Source of the DNA: Novosphingobium sp.
GTDB lineage: Bacteria; Pseudomonadota; Alphaproteobacteria; Sphingomonadales; Sphingomonadaceae
Length of the DNA stretch: 64,000 bases
Reading direction: 5' to 3'
NCBI RefSeq assembly: GCF_039595395.1
Contig: NZ_JBCNLP010000001.1
Coordinates: 434,001 to 498,000 of the forward strand
The position numbers and the translations under genes are program-made. Below the pieces are notes generated by a model that did no database searches, was not told the DNA's origin, and worked only from the letters and a program-made list of their open reading frames with translations. Of this stretch, positions 52,235 through 61,217 are shown piece after piece (position 1 is the stretch's first letter; each line of letters begins with the position of its first letter).

Positions 52235-53506
52235 GTGGGGAATGAGATCACCATATCGCGGCGCCAGTTTGCCATCGGCGCCTCTCTGGCCAGCGCCATG
52301 AGCGCCATGCCGGGGGTGGCCAGCGGGGCCACCGGCAGCACCGAGATTCGCCCCTTCAAGGTGGCGATCCCTCAGGCCGATATCACCGCGATGAAGCGCC
52401 GCATTGCCGACACCCGCTGGGCCGATCCCGAGCCCGCCCCCGACGACAGCCAGGGCGTGCGCCGCGAGATCCTGCAGCCGCTGATGGCCTATTGGGCGGG
52501 CGGCTATGACTGGCGCAAGGTGGAGGCGCAGCTCAACGCCCTGCCGATGTTCATGACCCAGATCGACGGGCTGGACATTCACTTCATCCATGTCCGCTCG
52601 CGCCATGAGAAGGCCATGCCGCTGATCCTGACCCATGGCTGGCCGGGCTCCGTGCTGGAGTTCATGAAGGTGATCGGCCCGCTGACTGATCCTGTCGCCC
52701 ATGGCGGCAAGGCGGAGGACGCCTTCCATGTGGTGATCCCCTCGATTCCCGGCTTCGGCTTTTCGGAGAAGCCCAAGGTTGTCGGCTGGGGCTCGGACCA
52801 TATCGGCCGGGCGTGGTCCACGCTGATGCTGCGGCTGGGGTATGACCGCTTCGTCAGCCAGGGCGGCGACTGCGGCTCGGTGATTTCGCAGCGCATGGCC
52901 CTGCAGCATGTGCCGGGGCTGCTGGGCATCCACCTCAACATGCCCGCCGTGGTGCCCGCCGAGATCGCCCATATTTTGGCCGCTGGCGATGCGGCCCCGG
53001 CCGATCTGTCGCCCAAGGAGCGTGGGGCTTTCGACCAGCTCGCCGCCTTCTACCGCGACAACTCCGCCTATGCCGCGATGATGAACACGCGGCCCCAGAC
53101 CATCGGCTATTCGCTGGTGGACTCGCCGGTCGGCATGGCGGCGTGGATGTATGAGAAGATCGCGCAATGGACCTATAGCAACGGTCAGCCCGAGAAGGTG
53201 CTGGGCCGCGACGCGATCCTCGATGATATCTCGCTCTACTGGCTGACCAAGACCGGTGCCTCGGCGGCGCGGATTTATTGGGAAGACCATACCAACAACT
53301 TCAACGCGCGCGGCATCATCGACATGCCCGTCGCGGTCAGCGTCTTCCCTGGCGAGATCTTCCGCGCCCCCAAGAGCTGGGCCGAGCGCTGCTACAAGAA
53401 CCTCTACTACTTCAACGAAGCCACTGACGGCGGCCATTTCGCCGCCTGGGAACAACCCGCGCTCTTCGCACAGGAAGTGCGTGCCGCTTTCCGCCCCCTG
53501 CGCTGA
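52235..53506 (+). CDS. Epoxide hydrolase-family protein with Tat signal
   Basis: A 423-residue exported protein. It has a twin-arginine signal (SRRQFAIGASLASAMSA), an N-terminal EHN domain (IRPFKVAIPQADITAMKRRI) and an alpha/beta hydrolase core with HGWPGSVLEF (oxyanion) and GGDCGS around the nucleophile Asp. The usual GGDWG has a Cys at the Trp position. The late His is in DGGHFAAWE. It opens epoxides, or is a related hydrolase of unknown substrate. The start is a GTG. It is followed by Ohr and a second hydrolase in the same direction. Confidence 0.85.
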   Translation: MGNEITISRRQFAIGASLASAMSAMPGVASGATGSTEIRPFKVAIPQADITAMKRRIADTRWADPEPAPDDSQGVRREILQPLMAYWAGGYDWRKVEAQLNALPMFMTQIDGLDIHFIHVRSRHEKAMPLILTHGWPGSVLEFMKVIGPLTDPVAHGGKAEDAFHVVIPSIPGFGFSEKPKVVGWGSDHIGRAWSTLMLRLGYDRFVSQGGDCGSVISQRMALQHVPGLLGIHLNMPAVVPAEIAHILAAGDAAPADLSPKERGAFDQLAAFYRDNSAYAAMMNTRPQTIGYSLVDSPVGMAAWMYEKIAQWTYSNGQPEKVLGRDAILDDISLYWLTKTGASAARIYWEDHTNNFNARGIIDMPVAVSVFPGEIFRAPKSWAERCYKNLYYFNEATDGGHFAAWEQPALFAQEVRAAFRPLR

Positions 53507-53529
53507 CCCCCATCTTCAGGAGAACACCC

Positions 53530-53943
53530 ATGTCCGATACCAAGACGCTCTACACCGCCAATGTCCATGTCACCGGCGCCCGCGAGGGCCATGCCAAGAG
53601 CAGCGACGGCCGCCTCGACATCAAGCTGTCCACCCCCGGCGGCCCCGGCGCGGGCACCAACCCGGAGCAGCTTTTCGCCGCGGGCTGGTCGGCCTGCTTC
53701 GAGGGCGCGATGGGGCTGGCCGCCAAGGCCAAGGGCGTGACCCTGCCCGAAACCCTCGCCATCGATGCCGAGGTCGAGCTGCGCCACGGCGATGACGGTT
53801 TCTCGCTGGCCGCGCGCCTGACGGTGCATGTCCCCGGCCTTGCCGAGGATCTGGCCCGCCAGATCATCGAGGCCGCCCACCGCACCTGCCCCTATTCCAA
53901 GGCGATCAAAGGCAACATCGACGCCATCGTCACGCTGGCCTGA
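53530..53943 (+). CDS. ohr: Organic hydroperoxide resistance protein (Ohr)
   Basis: A 137-residue OsmC/Ohr peroxidase. The N-terminal TKTLYTANVHVTGAREGHAK, the peroxidatic Cys in SACFEGAMGLAA and the resolving Cys in HRTCPYSKAI are all present. It reduces organic hydroperoxides with lipoyl-type thiols. The ATG is preceded by AGGAGAA. It lies 23 bases after the epoxide hydrolase gene and 17 before the next hydrolase, so the three form one unit. Confidence 0.93.
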   Translation: MSDTKTLYTANVHVTGAREGHAKSSDGRLDIKLSTPGGPGAGTNPEQLFAAGWSACFEGAMGLAAKAKGVTLPETLAIDAEVELRHGDDGFSLAARLTVHVPGLAEDLARQIIEAAHRTCPYSKAIKGNIDAIVTLA

Positions 53944-53960
53944 TTTCGGGGAGAACGGTC

Positions 53961-54740
53961 ATGAAGAAGATGATGATGGGCGGCGGGCTGATGCTCGCCG
54001 CCGGGATGATGGCCTCCGTCGCGCAGGCGCAGACGGTGAAGCCCACCGTGGTTCTGGTGCATGGCGCCTTCGCCGACAGTTCAAGCTGGAACGGCGTGAT
54101 CGCCGTGCTGGAGCATGACGGCTACAAGGTCATCGCCGCCCCCGACAATCTGCGCGGCGTGCGCGCCGATGCCGATGTCGTCGCCGATGTGGTGAAAAGC
54201 GTTTCCGGCCCCGTGGTGCTGGTCGGCCATTCCTATGGCGGATCGGTCATCAGCGAGGCCGCCGAGGGCGCGGAAAACGTGAAGGCGCTGGTCTATGTCG
54301 CCGCCTTCGCTCCCGAAGCGGGCGAGAGTGCCATCGGCCTCACTGGCAAGTTCCCCGGCAGCACGCTGGGCCCGACGCTGGCACCCCCGGTAAAGCTCTC
54401 CAGCGGAGGCAACGACCTCTACATCCAGCAGGACCGCTTCCCCGCCCAATTCGCTGCCGACGTGCCCCTCGCCTCGGCCCGCCTGATGGCCGCTGGCCAA
54501 CGCCCCATCGCCGAAGCCGCTCTGGGCGAACCCGAGACCGCCCCGGCGTGGAAGCATACGCCCTCATGGTTCATCTATGGCGATGCCGACCGCAACATCC
54601 CCCCCGCCGCCATGGCCTTCATGGCCGAGCGAGCCCAGTCCCGCCAGACGGTGGTGGTGAAGGGGGCCTCGCATGTGGTCATGGTCTCCCACGCGATGGA
54701 GGTCGCAGGCCTGATCGAAAAGGCCGCCAAGGCGCAATAA
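53961..54740 (+). CDS. Secreted alpha/beta hydrolase (EstA/EstB-like)
   Basis: A 259-residue exported protein with a signal peptide (residues 1-23, ending VAQA). The hydrolase core shows VLVHGAFADSSSWNG (oxyanion loop), GHSYGGS (nucleophile Ser), YGDADRNIPP (Asp) and GASHVVMVSH (His). Substrate is not known; short-chain esters are typical. It closes the epoxide hydrolase-ohr-hydrolase group. Confidence 0.88.
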   Translation: MKKMMMGGGLMLAAGMMASVAQAQTVKPTVVLVHGAFADSSSWNGVIAVLEHDGYKVIAAPDNLRGVRADADVVADVVKSVSGPVVLVGHSYGGSVISEAAEGAENVKALVYVAAFAPEAGESAIGLTGKFPGSTLGPTLAPPVKLSSGGNDLYIQQDRFPAQFAADVPLASARLMAAGQRPIAEAALGEPETAPAWKHTPSWFIYGDADRNIPPAAMAFMAERAQSRQTVVVKGASHVVMVSHAMEVAGLIEKAAKAQ

Positions 54741-54815
54741 TCCAGACAGAATGTGCGGCGCCGGCGTCGTCCCTCCCCCTGGGGGCACGCCCCGCCCCCT
54801 CCGGCGCCTCACGCT

Positions 54816-54859
54816 CAAGCCCGGCAACGCTTAGTCGTTGTCGGGCTTGGGTTTGTTTT
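54816..54859 (+). terminator. Intrinsic terminator after the secreted hydrolase
   Basis: A 14-pair stem (CAAGCCCGGCAACG / CGTTGTCGGGCTTG, one G-T pair, six-base loop) with a TTTGTTTT tail. It lies 75 bases past the hydrolase stop in the 432-base convergent gap. Confidence 0.85.
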
Positions 54860-54882
54860 GAGGGAAGGGGGAAGAAGGAAGA

Positions 54883-55091
54883 TGCGAGGGGATTATCCCC
54901 TCGCGCTCCCATGACGTCTTCCGACGCTAGGGCAGTGGCGCCGAAATGGTGCGCCTGAACTCTCCACCTGCACCACCTCAGGCGCCGCAGGCATCGAATT
55001 CCCTGCCTGCGGCGCAGCGACCTTAGCATAAGGCCGAACCCGATGCGCCACGCAGACATTAATGGGAGCGCGAGGGTGTAACACCCTCGCA
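54883..55091. repeat. Dispersed palindromic element family I, copy 7
   Basis: Forward copy between two intrinsic terminators, 142 and 81 bases from the flanking stops. It differs from the others in that true terminators flank it on both sides. The left hairpin reads GCGAGGGGATTATCCCCTCGC, a compensated variant of the GGGGGTTACCCCC form, which is evidence that base pairing is kept. Confidence 0.88.
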
Positions 55092-55115
55092 CCTTCTCTT
55101 TGCCTTCCAAAACGT

Positions 55116-55148
55116 AAAAAACCCGGCAACGCCAAAGCGCTGCCGGGT
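55116..55148 (-). terminator. Intrinsic terminator after cytochrome P460
   Basis: Read leftward, the stem is ACCCGGCAGCGC / GCGTTGCCGGGT with one mismatch and a four-base loop, followed by six T residues (A 55116-55121 on the plus strand). It is 24 bases beyond the stop of the P460 gene. Confidence 0.85.
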
Positions 55149-55172
55149 CTAAACCCATAACTCACAAACGCA

Positions 55173-55694
55173 TCACGGAGCCCAGGCGGTGAAGACCAGA
55201 TCCTCGCTCTTCTCCAGCTTGTTGTGGCATGTGAAGCAGGACTGCATCAGCTTCACATCCTGATTGGCCACGCCTTTCTCGAACTGGCCATAGCCCCAGC
55301 CTCCGCTGGCGGCGAAGCGTTTGGAGTCCTTCACGCTGACCTGAACATTGGTCGGCGCGCCCGCCACAAAGGACTGGGGCGCGGGGAAGACCGCATCGTT
55401 GCGCGGCGATGACTCATAGCGCCATGCCAGACGCACGATCACCGCCCCATCGGGGAAGGGCCGCTTGCCGCTGCGGTAGGCTTTCACGGCGATATCATTG
55501 CCCAGAATGGCGCGGATATCGTTGTTCTTGCCGTTTTCCTGCGCCACGCTGATGAGCGTCCAGTGGCGGTAATCCTTGGGCAGGGTCACGCCGTAAACGG
55601 GGGAGGCCTCCACCCGCTCCCGCCCTGCGGCGGAAACGGTGGAGGCCCCGAGGATCAGCGCGGACAGCGCCAGCAGAGCGCCCGCGCGCATCAT
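55173..55694 (-). CDS. Cytochrome P460-family periplasmic haem protein
   Basis: A 173-residue protein with a signal peptide (residues 1-22, ending VSA) and one haem-binding motif QSCFTCHNKLE near the C-terminus. The mature N-terminal half (LPKDYRHWTLISVAQ) is that of cytochrome P460. P460 proteins oxidise hydroxylamine or relate to nitric oxide and c'-type cytochromes. The start overlaps the upstream hydrolase stop (ATGA), so they form an operon. Confidence 0.85.
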   Translation of the reverse strand: MMRAGALLALSALILGASTVSAAGRERVEASPVYGVTLPKDYRHWTLISVAQENGKNNDIRAILGNDIAVKAYRSGKRPFPDGAVIVRLAWRYESSPRNDAVFPAPQSFVAGAPTNVQVSVKDSKRFAASGGWGYGQFEKGVANQDVKLMQSCFTCHNKLEKSEDLVFTAWAP

Positions 55695-56716
55695 GCGCCC
55701 CTCCGGCTGACGTCCAGCACGGCCTGGGCGAAGGCTTGCGGCGCTTCTTGAGGGAGGTTGTGGCCGATACCGCCGGTGATGGTGCGATGCTCATAGGCGC
55801 CGGTGAACTTGGCGCGATAGGCCTCGGGGGCGGGGTGAGGGGCCCCGTTGCGGTCGCCTTCCATGGTGATGGCGGGGATGGTCACCGGCGGGGCGGCGGC
55901 CAGCTTGGCCTCGATGGCGTCATACTGGCTCTCGCCCTGGGCGAGGCCGAGGCGCCAGCGGTAGTTGTGGATCACGATGGCGACATGGTCGGGGTTGACG
56001 AAGGACTGCGCCGAAAGGTCGTAGGTGGCATCGTCGAAATGCCAATCGGGCGAGGCCTGATGCCAGATCTGCTTGTTGAATGCCTTGGTGTTGGCGGCAT
56101 AGCCAAGCTGGCCGCGCTCGGTGGCGAAGTAGAACTGATACCACCATTGCAGCTCGGCGGCAGGCGGCAGGGGCTTGGCGTTGCCCGCCTGACTGCCGAT
56201 CAGATAGCCGCTGACCGAGACCAGCGCCTTGCAGCGCTCCGGCCAGAGGACGGCCATGATGTCGGCGGTGCGCGCCCCCCAGTCGAAGCCCGCGACCACG
56301 GCCTTGGCGATGCCCAGAGCGTCCATCAGCGCGATGCCGTCGGCGGCAATGGCGGCCTGCTGGGCGTTGCGCATCGTGTCCGCCGAGCGGAACAGCGTGG
56401 TGCCATGGCCGCGCAGATGCGGCACGATCACGCGGTGGCCCTTGGCGGCCAGCAGCGGGGCGACCTCGGTGAAGGCGTGGATGTCATAGGGCCAGCCATG
56501 GAACAGCAGCACGGGGACGCCCGAGGCGGGGCCGTATTCCAGATAGCCGATGTTCAGCACGCCTGCGTCGATCTGCTTGATCGCGGGCACGGCGGCGGCG
56601 GCGCGGGCAGGCAGGGCTCCGGCGGTCAGCGTGGTGGTGGCGGCAGCGGCGATTCCGGCAAAGCGCAGAAAATCGCGGCGGGGCAGGTCGGCGATGCCAA
56701 GGGGCTTGTTCGACAT
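55691..56716 (-). CDS. Alpha/beta hydrolase with Tat signal
   Basis: A 341-residue exported protein. The N-terminus RRDFLRFAGIAAAATTTL is a Tat signal. The core shows LLFHGWPYDIHAF, VAGFDWGARTAD (nucleophile Asp, as in epoxide hydrolases and haloalkane dehalogenases), MEGDRNGAPH and the late His in GGIGHNLPQE. It resembles epoxide hydrolases more than esterases. It is the first gene of the pair with cytochrome P460. Confidence 0.87.
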   Translation of the reverse strand: MSNKPLGIADLPRRDFLRFAGIAAAATTTLTAGALPARAAAAVPAIKQIDAGVLNIGYLEYGPASGVPVLLFHGWPYDIHAFTEVAPLLAAKGHRVIVPHLRGHGTTLFRSADTMRNAQQAAIAADGIALMDALGIAKAVVAGFDWGARTADIMAVLWPERCKALVSVSGYLIGSQAGNAKPLPPAAELQWWYQFYFATERGQLGYAANTKAFNKQIWHQASPDWHFDDATYDLSAQSFVNPDHVAIVIHNYRWRLGLAQGESQYDAIEAKLAAAPPVTIPAITMEGDRNGAPHPAPEAYRAKFTGAYEHRTITGGIGHNLPQEAPQAFAQAVLDVSRRGA

Positions 56717-56817
56717 GGGCTATCTCCCTTCGGTGGGTGTTGGGTATGACCCTTTGATAAACCTTTCGCCGGGGAGCGGGTGTTAGTCCTTGTGATGCGC
56801 TGTGAGGCGCGCGTTTG

Positions 56818-57705
56818 TCACAGGCTCGCGCCCCGCAGGCGTTCCTGCGCCAGCTCGGTGAAGGCGCGGATGTTGGGGCTGTTGCGGCGCCCGCTCTGGA
56901 ACAGCAGCGAGACTGGCAGCGCGGGCCCCGCGTGATCGCTCAGCACCTGTTGCAGCCGTCCGGCCTTGAGATGCTCGGTGATCTGATAGGACAGGCTGCC
57001 CACGATCCCCAGCCCCTGAATCGCCGCCTCGATTCCGGCCTGAACGCTGTTGACCGACAGCCGCGCCACCGCCCGTCCGGTGCGGCCATGCTCGGTTTCC
57101 CACTGGCGATGCGTGCCGGTCTCATCCTCAACGACGATCGACTGGTGATGGCGCAGATCGGCCATGTCCCGCGGCTCGCCCTTCTCGCGCAGATAGGCCG
57201 GGCTGGCGCTGAGCACGCGCCGCACCTCGCCCACCTTGCGCATATGCAGCGCGCTGTCGGGCAGGTCGGCGATGCGCACCGCCACATCCACGCCCTCCTC
57301 GACCAGACGCACCACCCGGTCGAGCAGCAGCAGCCGCACATTGAGGCCGGGGTGGCGCTGGATCAGTTCGGTGACGATGGGCAGGATATGCAGCCGCCCG
57401 AACATCACCGGCGCGGTGACTGTCAGCGTGCCGCGCGGGGCAAGGGCCTTGCCGCGCACCGCCTCGAAGGCGCCGTCGATCTCGGCGAGGCCCGCGCGGC
57501 AGCGTTCGAGGAAGATCGCGCCCTCCTCGGTCAGGCGGACGCTGCGCGTGGTGCGGGTCAGCAGGGGGGCGCCCAGATCGGCCTCCAGCGCGGCGATGGT
57601 GCGGGTGACGGTGGTGGGCGACATATGCAGCCGCCGCGCCGCCTGGGCGAAGCTGGCATGCTCGGCCACGGCGATGAATGTGCGCAAGGCTTTGAGATGC
57701 TCCAT
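56818..57705 (-). CDS. LysR-family transcriptional regulator
   Basis: A 295-residue regulator. MEHLKALRTFIAVAEHASF opens the helix-turn-helix (SFAQAARRLHMSPTTVTRTI), and the effector domain begins near LTVTAPVMFGRLHI. The start at 57705 fits the family; an ATG at 57714 would add three residues. It is divergent from the GST gene, with a 5-11-5 dyad in the gap, so it probably controls GST and VOC genes. Confidence 0.9.
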   Translation of the reverse strand: MEHLKALRTFIAVAEHASFAQAARRLHMSPTTVTRTIAALEADLGAPLLTRTTRSVRLTEEGAIFLERCRAGLAEIDGAFEAVRGKALAPRGTLTVTAPVMFGRLHILPIVTELIQRHPGLNVRLLLLDRVVRLVEEGVDVAVRIADLPDSALHMRKVGEVRRVLSASPAYLREKGEPRDMADLRHHQSIVVEDETGTHRQWETEHGRTGRAVARLSVNSVQAGIEAAIQGLGIVGSLSYQITEHLKAGRLQQVLSDHAGPALPVSLLFQSGRRNSPNIRAFTELAQERLRGASL

Positions 57706-57728
57706 CGGGAGCATCATTATCATCGTAA

Positions 57729-57749
57729 ATCGCAAGAATGAAGTGCGAT
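57729..57749. promoter_or_regulatory. LysR-type binding dyad ATCGC-N11-GCGAT
   Basis: A perfect five-base dyad with an 11-base spacer, the usual form of a LysR recognition site, 24 bases upstream of the LysR start and about 73 bases before the GST start. Confidence 0.55.
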
Positions 57750-57821
57750 CATCGGCGATTATCATTCACGCTGCGGTGAACGATATGGGGGCAGGCATCA
57801 AGCACACAGCAAGGACACGCC

Positions 57822-58436
57822 ATGAAGCTCTACCATTTTCCGCTTTCGGGCCATGCGCATCGCGCGGCCCTGTTCCTGTCGCTCGCCGGGGTCGATCATG
57901 AGATCGTGCCGGTGGATCTGGCGGCAGGCGCGCACAAGCAGCCCGAATTTCTCGCGCTCAACGCCTTTGGCGAGGTGCCGGTGCTGGATGACAACGGCAT
58001 CATCATCGCCGATTCGCTGGCGATTCTGGTCTATGTCGCGCGCAAGGTTGGGCCCTCGCACTGGCTGCCGGTCGATCCGGTTGCAGAGGCCGAGGTGCAG
58101 CGCTGGCTGGCGGTGGCGGCGGGCAAGATCGCCTATGGCGCCTGCGCCGCGCGGCTGGTGACGGTGTTCGCCGCGCCCTTTCGCCCCGAAGAGGTGATCG
58201 AGCGCGCCCATGCCACGCTGGCTGTCATCGAACGCGTGCTGGCCGACCGCCGCTGGATCGCCGGAACCACACAGCCCACCATCGCCGACGTTGCACTCTA
58301 CAGCTACATCGAGCGCGCGCCCGAGGGGAATGTGGACCTGTCCGGTTACCCCCGCGTGCTGGCCTGGCTGCGCCAGATCGAGCAACTGCCCGGCTTTATC
58401 CCTTTCGCGCGGACGCCCGCCGGTCTTGAAGCCTGA
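57822..58436 (+). CDS. Glutathione S-transferase
   Basis: A 204-residue two-domain protein. The thioredoxin-like half begins KLYHFPLSGHAHRAALFLSL with the catalytic Ser in PLSGHAH, and GEVPVLDDNGIIIADSLAIL is the glutathione site with cis-Pro. The C-terminal helical half has WIAGTTQPTIADVALYSYI. It conjugates or reduces electrophiles. It is divergent from the LysR gene and precedes a VOC gene. Confidence 0.9.
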   Translation: MKLYHFPLSGHAHRAALFLSLAGVDHEIVPVDLAAGAHKQPEFLALNAFGEVPVLDDNGIIIADSLAILVYVARKVGPSHWLPVDPVAEAEVQRWLAVAAGKIAYGACAARLVTVFAAPFRPEEVIERAHATLAVIERVLADRRWIAGTTQPTIADVALYSYIERAPEGNVDLSGYPRVLAWLRQIEQLPGFIPFARTPAGLEA

Positions 58437-58450
58437 AGGAGGGCGCAATC

Positions 58451-58855
58451 ATGGTTTTCGACACACTCACCTTCGATCATGTGGGCATCCGGGTCACCGA
58501 TCTCGCCCGCGCCGAGGCCTTTTACGCTAAGCTGGGCTTCGTCCGCGATCCCGAGGAGTTTTCCGAGAAGGGCAGGGCCAGCGGTCTGGTCCATCCCACC
58601 GGGCTGCGCATCCATCTGATCTTCAACGGCGAAGCCGCGCCGGAGGGCAATGTGCTGATGGATGCCCCCATCAAGCGCCCCGGCTACACCCATGCCGCCT
58701 TTATCGTGCCGAGCATGGCTGATCTGGTCGGCTGGCTGAAGCGTGAGGGCATCGCCATCACCGAAGGCCCGATCGAGCTGGGCCATGGCCGTCGCAATGT
58801 CTGCTTTATCCGCGACCCGGACCGCAATGTGCTGGAGTTCAACGAGATCCTGTGA
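58451..58855 (+). CDS. VOC-family (glyoxalase-like) protein
   Basis: A 134-residue protein of two beta-alpha-beta-beta-beta modules. DTLTFDHVGIRVTDLARA starts the first; RRNVCFIRDPDRNVLEFNE ends the second with the usual metal-ligand Glu. It begins 14 bases after GST. It may be a dioxygenase, glyoxalase or antibiotic-binding protein; the substrate is unknown. Confidence 0.88.
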   Translation: MVFDTLTFDHVGIRVTDLARAEAFYAKLGFVRDPEEFSEKGRASGLVHPTGLRIHLIFNGEAAPEGNVLMDAPIKRPGYTHAAFIVPSMADLVGWLKREGIAITEGPIELGHGRRNVCFIRDPDRNVLEFNEIL

Positions 58856-58949
58856 TCGCTCGTCTTTGTCTTGAAATCTCCATATCGCCGGGCTCTATGG
58901 TCGCAGGAGCGACAGTGCCCACAGGGCCCGGCCAGCGGAGATGCCAGAG

Positions 58950-59561
58950 ATGATGCGTAACAAGAAGCAGGGTGCGGCCCTGATCAGCCTGATCCTCTCG
59001 GCCGCTCTGGCGAGCCTTGGCGCCAGCGGTGCTGAGGCCCGCGATCTTGGCCCGCGCGCGCCGGGGGCTTTCGACTATTACGTGCTCGCCCTGTCGTGGG
59101 AGCCGGGCTTTTGCGCCACCACCACCGGCCACGCCGATGAATGCCGCGCGCCCAAGGGCTTTGTGCTGCACGGCTTGTGGCCGCAGATGGAGGGCGGCGA
59201 CTATCCCAGCAACTGCGGCGGGCCGGGCCTGACTGCCCAGCAGCGGCAGCAATGGGGCCCGATCTATGCCGATCCCTCGCTGATCAACCATGAGTGGCCC
59301 AAGCATGGCACCTGCTCGGGGCTAGCGCCCGATGGCTATTTCCAGCTTTCGAGCAAGGATGTTGCCGCCGTCACCATTCCGGCGGCCTATCGCGCCAATG
59401 CCATTCTGCGCAGGAATGACATTCCGGCGATCACCCGCGCCTTTCTGGCCGCCAACCCCGGCATGGTGCCCGCGGGCATCCGCGTGAACAGCCGCAATGG
59501 CACGGTGACCGAGGTGGACATCTGCGTGACCAAGGCGGGCGCCTTCAAGGCCTGTTCGTAA
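58950..59561 (+). CDS. Ribonuclease T2-family protein
   Basis: A 203-residue secreted nuclease. It has a signal peptide (KQGAALISLILSAALASLG) and the two catalytic segments KGFVLHGLWPQMEGG (CAS I) and NHEWPKHGTCSG (CAS II), with two His and a Glu-Lys pair. It cuts RNA in the periplasm or outside. ATG 58950 is used because a GGAG lies 9 bases before it; the ATG at 58941 directly abuts that GGAG. It overlaps the convergent peroxidase gene by 17 bases. Confidence 0.93.
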   Translation: MMRNKKQGAALISLILSAALASLGASGAEARDLGPRAPGAFDYYVLALSWEPGFCATTTGHADECRAPKGFVLHGLWPQMEGGDYPSNCGGPGLTAQQRQQWGPIYADPSLINHEWPKHGTCSGLAPDGYFQLSSKDVAAVTIPAAYRANAILRRNDIPAITRAFLAANPGMVPAGIRVNSRNGTVTEVDICVTKAGAFKACS

Positions 59562-60462
59562 CGGGGCAGGCCCCCGGTCTGGGCAGCGATAGTGCCGCGT
59601 TGGTCAGAAAGCCCCGATCGGTCAGCGCGGTGAGAAAAGCCTCGATCGCGGCCTGATCGCTTGCAGCATAGTGCAGCCCATGGCGGGCGATGGCGGTGGC
59701 CAGCGTGGGGCTGGCGCCATCGTGGAAATAGGGCGCGGTCACCGCCAGATTGCGCAGCGAGGGCGTGCGAAAGGCGCCCTTGTCCGCTGCCTTGCCGGTA
59801 ATCTCGAACAGGCCGAGGTCGCGCGGTTGGGGTGCTTCCAGCGCATGGAAGCGCAGATCGGTGAAATCGCGCCCGGCATGGCATCCGGCACAATCGCGGC
59901 GGATGATCTTCTGCCCGGCGCGCGCCTGGGCAGACAGCATACCCCGGTCATAGGGGCTGCCGCGGGAGGTCAGCGTCGCCTCGAAGCTGGCCAGAGCTTC
60001 CGCCACACGGGGATAGGTCACCGATCCGTCGCCGGACGGAAAGGCCCGCGCAAACAGCGCCCGATAGCAGGGATTGGCCGCAAGGCGCCGGACGATCTCG
60101 CCCTGCTGCCCCGCCATGCCCATCTCCACCGGATGCGTCCCCAGCACCGGCACCGAGACCTGATCGGCCAGAGTCGTCTGGCGCGGATCGGCCCAAGTCA
60201 GCGGCGAAAAACGCCCCACATTGCCCAGCCCCGGCACATTGCGCCGCCCCGGCTCGTCGGTGACGCCGGGATGGGTGCGGTTGCCATCGGCAAAGGCATG
60301 GAACTGCTCATGGCAGGTGGCGCAGGCCATGGTGCCGTCGCGCGAGAGGTCGGCGTCATAGAACAGGCGGCGCCCCAGCTCGACCCGCGCGGCCTTGTCG
60401 CCATGCTGCCCGGCCAGCGCTGTCGTGCCCAGCGCCAGCAGGGCCAGCGCCAGCAACCTCAT
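59545..60462 (-). CDS. Di-haem cytochrome-c peroxidase (MauG/CcpA-type)
   Basis: A 305-residue exported protein with a signal peptide (RLLALALLALGTTALA) and two haem motifs CATCHEQFHAF and CAGCHAGRDF. It resembles bacterial cytochrome c peroxidase and MauG-type proteins. The C-terminal RTPSLRNLAVTAPYFHDGAS is characteristic. It begins 5 bases after a small secreted protein gene, forming a pair. Substrate is unknown. Its last 17 bases overlap the RNase T2 gene. Confidence 0.9.
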   Translation of the reverse strand: MRLLALALLALGTTALAGQHGDKAARVELGRRLFYDADLSRDGTMACATCHEQFHAFADGNRTHPGVTDEPGRRNVPGLGNVGRFSPLTWADPRQTTLADQVSVPVLGTHPVEMGMAGQQGEIVRRLAANPCYRALFARAFPSGDGSVTYPRVAEALASFEATLTSRGSPYDRGMLSAQARAGQKIIRRDCAGCHAGRDFTDLRFHALEAPQPRDLGLFEITGKAADKGAFRTPSLRNLAVTAPYFHDGASPTLATAIARHGLHYAASDQAAIEAFLTALTDRGFLTNAALSLPRPGACPVTNRP

Positions 60463-60467
60463 GCGCT

Positions 60468-61007
60468 TCACGGCAGGGCGGCGACCAGCACGCGGATCGT
60501 ATCCTGCCCATTGGCCGAGACCTGCACGGTGTAATGCCCCGGCTTCAGCGCGAAATCGACCATCTTGCGGATGCCGCTGCACTCCGGCCCGTGCCCATGC
60601 GCCACCGAGCGCTGCGCCCCATCGGCCCCCACCACATCGAGCCATGCCCCGGAGGACAGCGCGATGCGATAGGTGCCCGCCTGAGCCACCTCCAGCGCCA
60701 TCACCCCGCCATGGCTGACCGAGCCGCCCGGCTTTTCCGGCTGCAGCGGATAGGTCACGGCAGGCGTGGGCAGCAGGGCGATCTGCGCCGCCTGCCCGGC
60801 CTTCAGCAGCGCGGCGTGTGCGCCATCGGCCCCAGCTGTCAGCGATGCGGGGTTGCTCCATGGCGCCAGAGCGCCAGTGGGCGCCACAGGCGCGGTGCAG
60901 GCCGGCGCGGCGGGCGGCATGGAGGATGACGGGGCACCTTCCTGAGCGCAGAGGGGACCAGCCAGCATCAGGCAGCTTGCGGCCAGCGGGGTGAAGGGAA
61001 AGCGCAT
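60468..61007 (-). CDS. Small secreted protein partner of the di-haem peroxidase
   Basis: A 179-residue exported protein with a signal peptide (residues 1-21, ending PLCAQ). The mature part has GGSVSHGGVMALEVAQAGTY and GHGPECSGIRKMVDFALKPG, alternating strands that look like a small beta domain. Similar genes are seen beside cytochrome c peroxidase genes and may give a partner for haem delivery or metal handling. No family name is certain. Confidence 0.7.
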   Translation of the reverse strand: MRFPFTPLAASCLMLAGPLCAQEGAPSSSMPPAAPACTAPVAPTGALAPWSNPASLTAGADGAHAALLKAGQAAQIALLPTPAVTYPLQPEKPGGSVSHGGVMALEVAQAGTYRIALSSGAWLDVVGADGAQRSVAHGHGPECSGIRKMVDFALKPGHYTVQVSANGQDTIRVLVAALP

Positions 61008-61217
61008 CGAACCTCCGAAGATCGGCCGAACAGGTGGATCGGTTCATAAAGCAGACCGGTCCTGAAAAGCCATAGGGGCCCCCAGGAAAACTGCCCGCGC
61101 GCTGGCTCCTATACGATGGTATAAACGGGCAGGACTTTAGGCCGGGGCATGCTTGTTTTCGCGGCTTCCGAGGCGCAGGGCTAACCCCATAAGATGATCG
61201 CTTGAGGAGGCCGTTTC

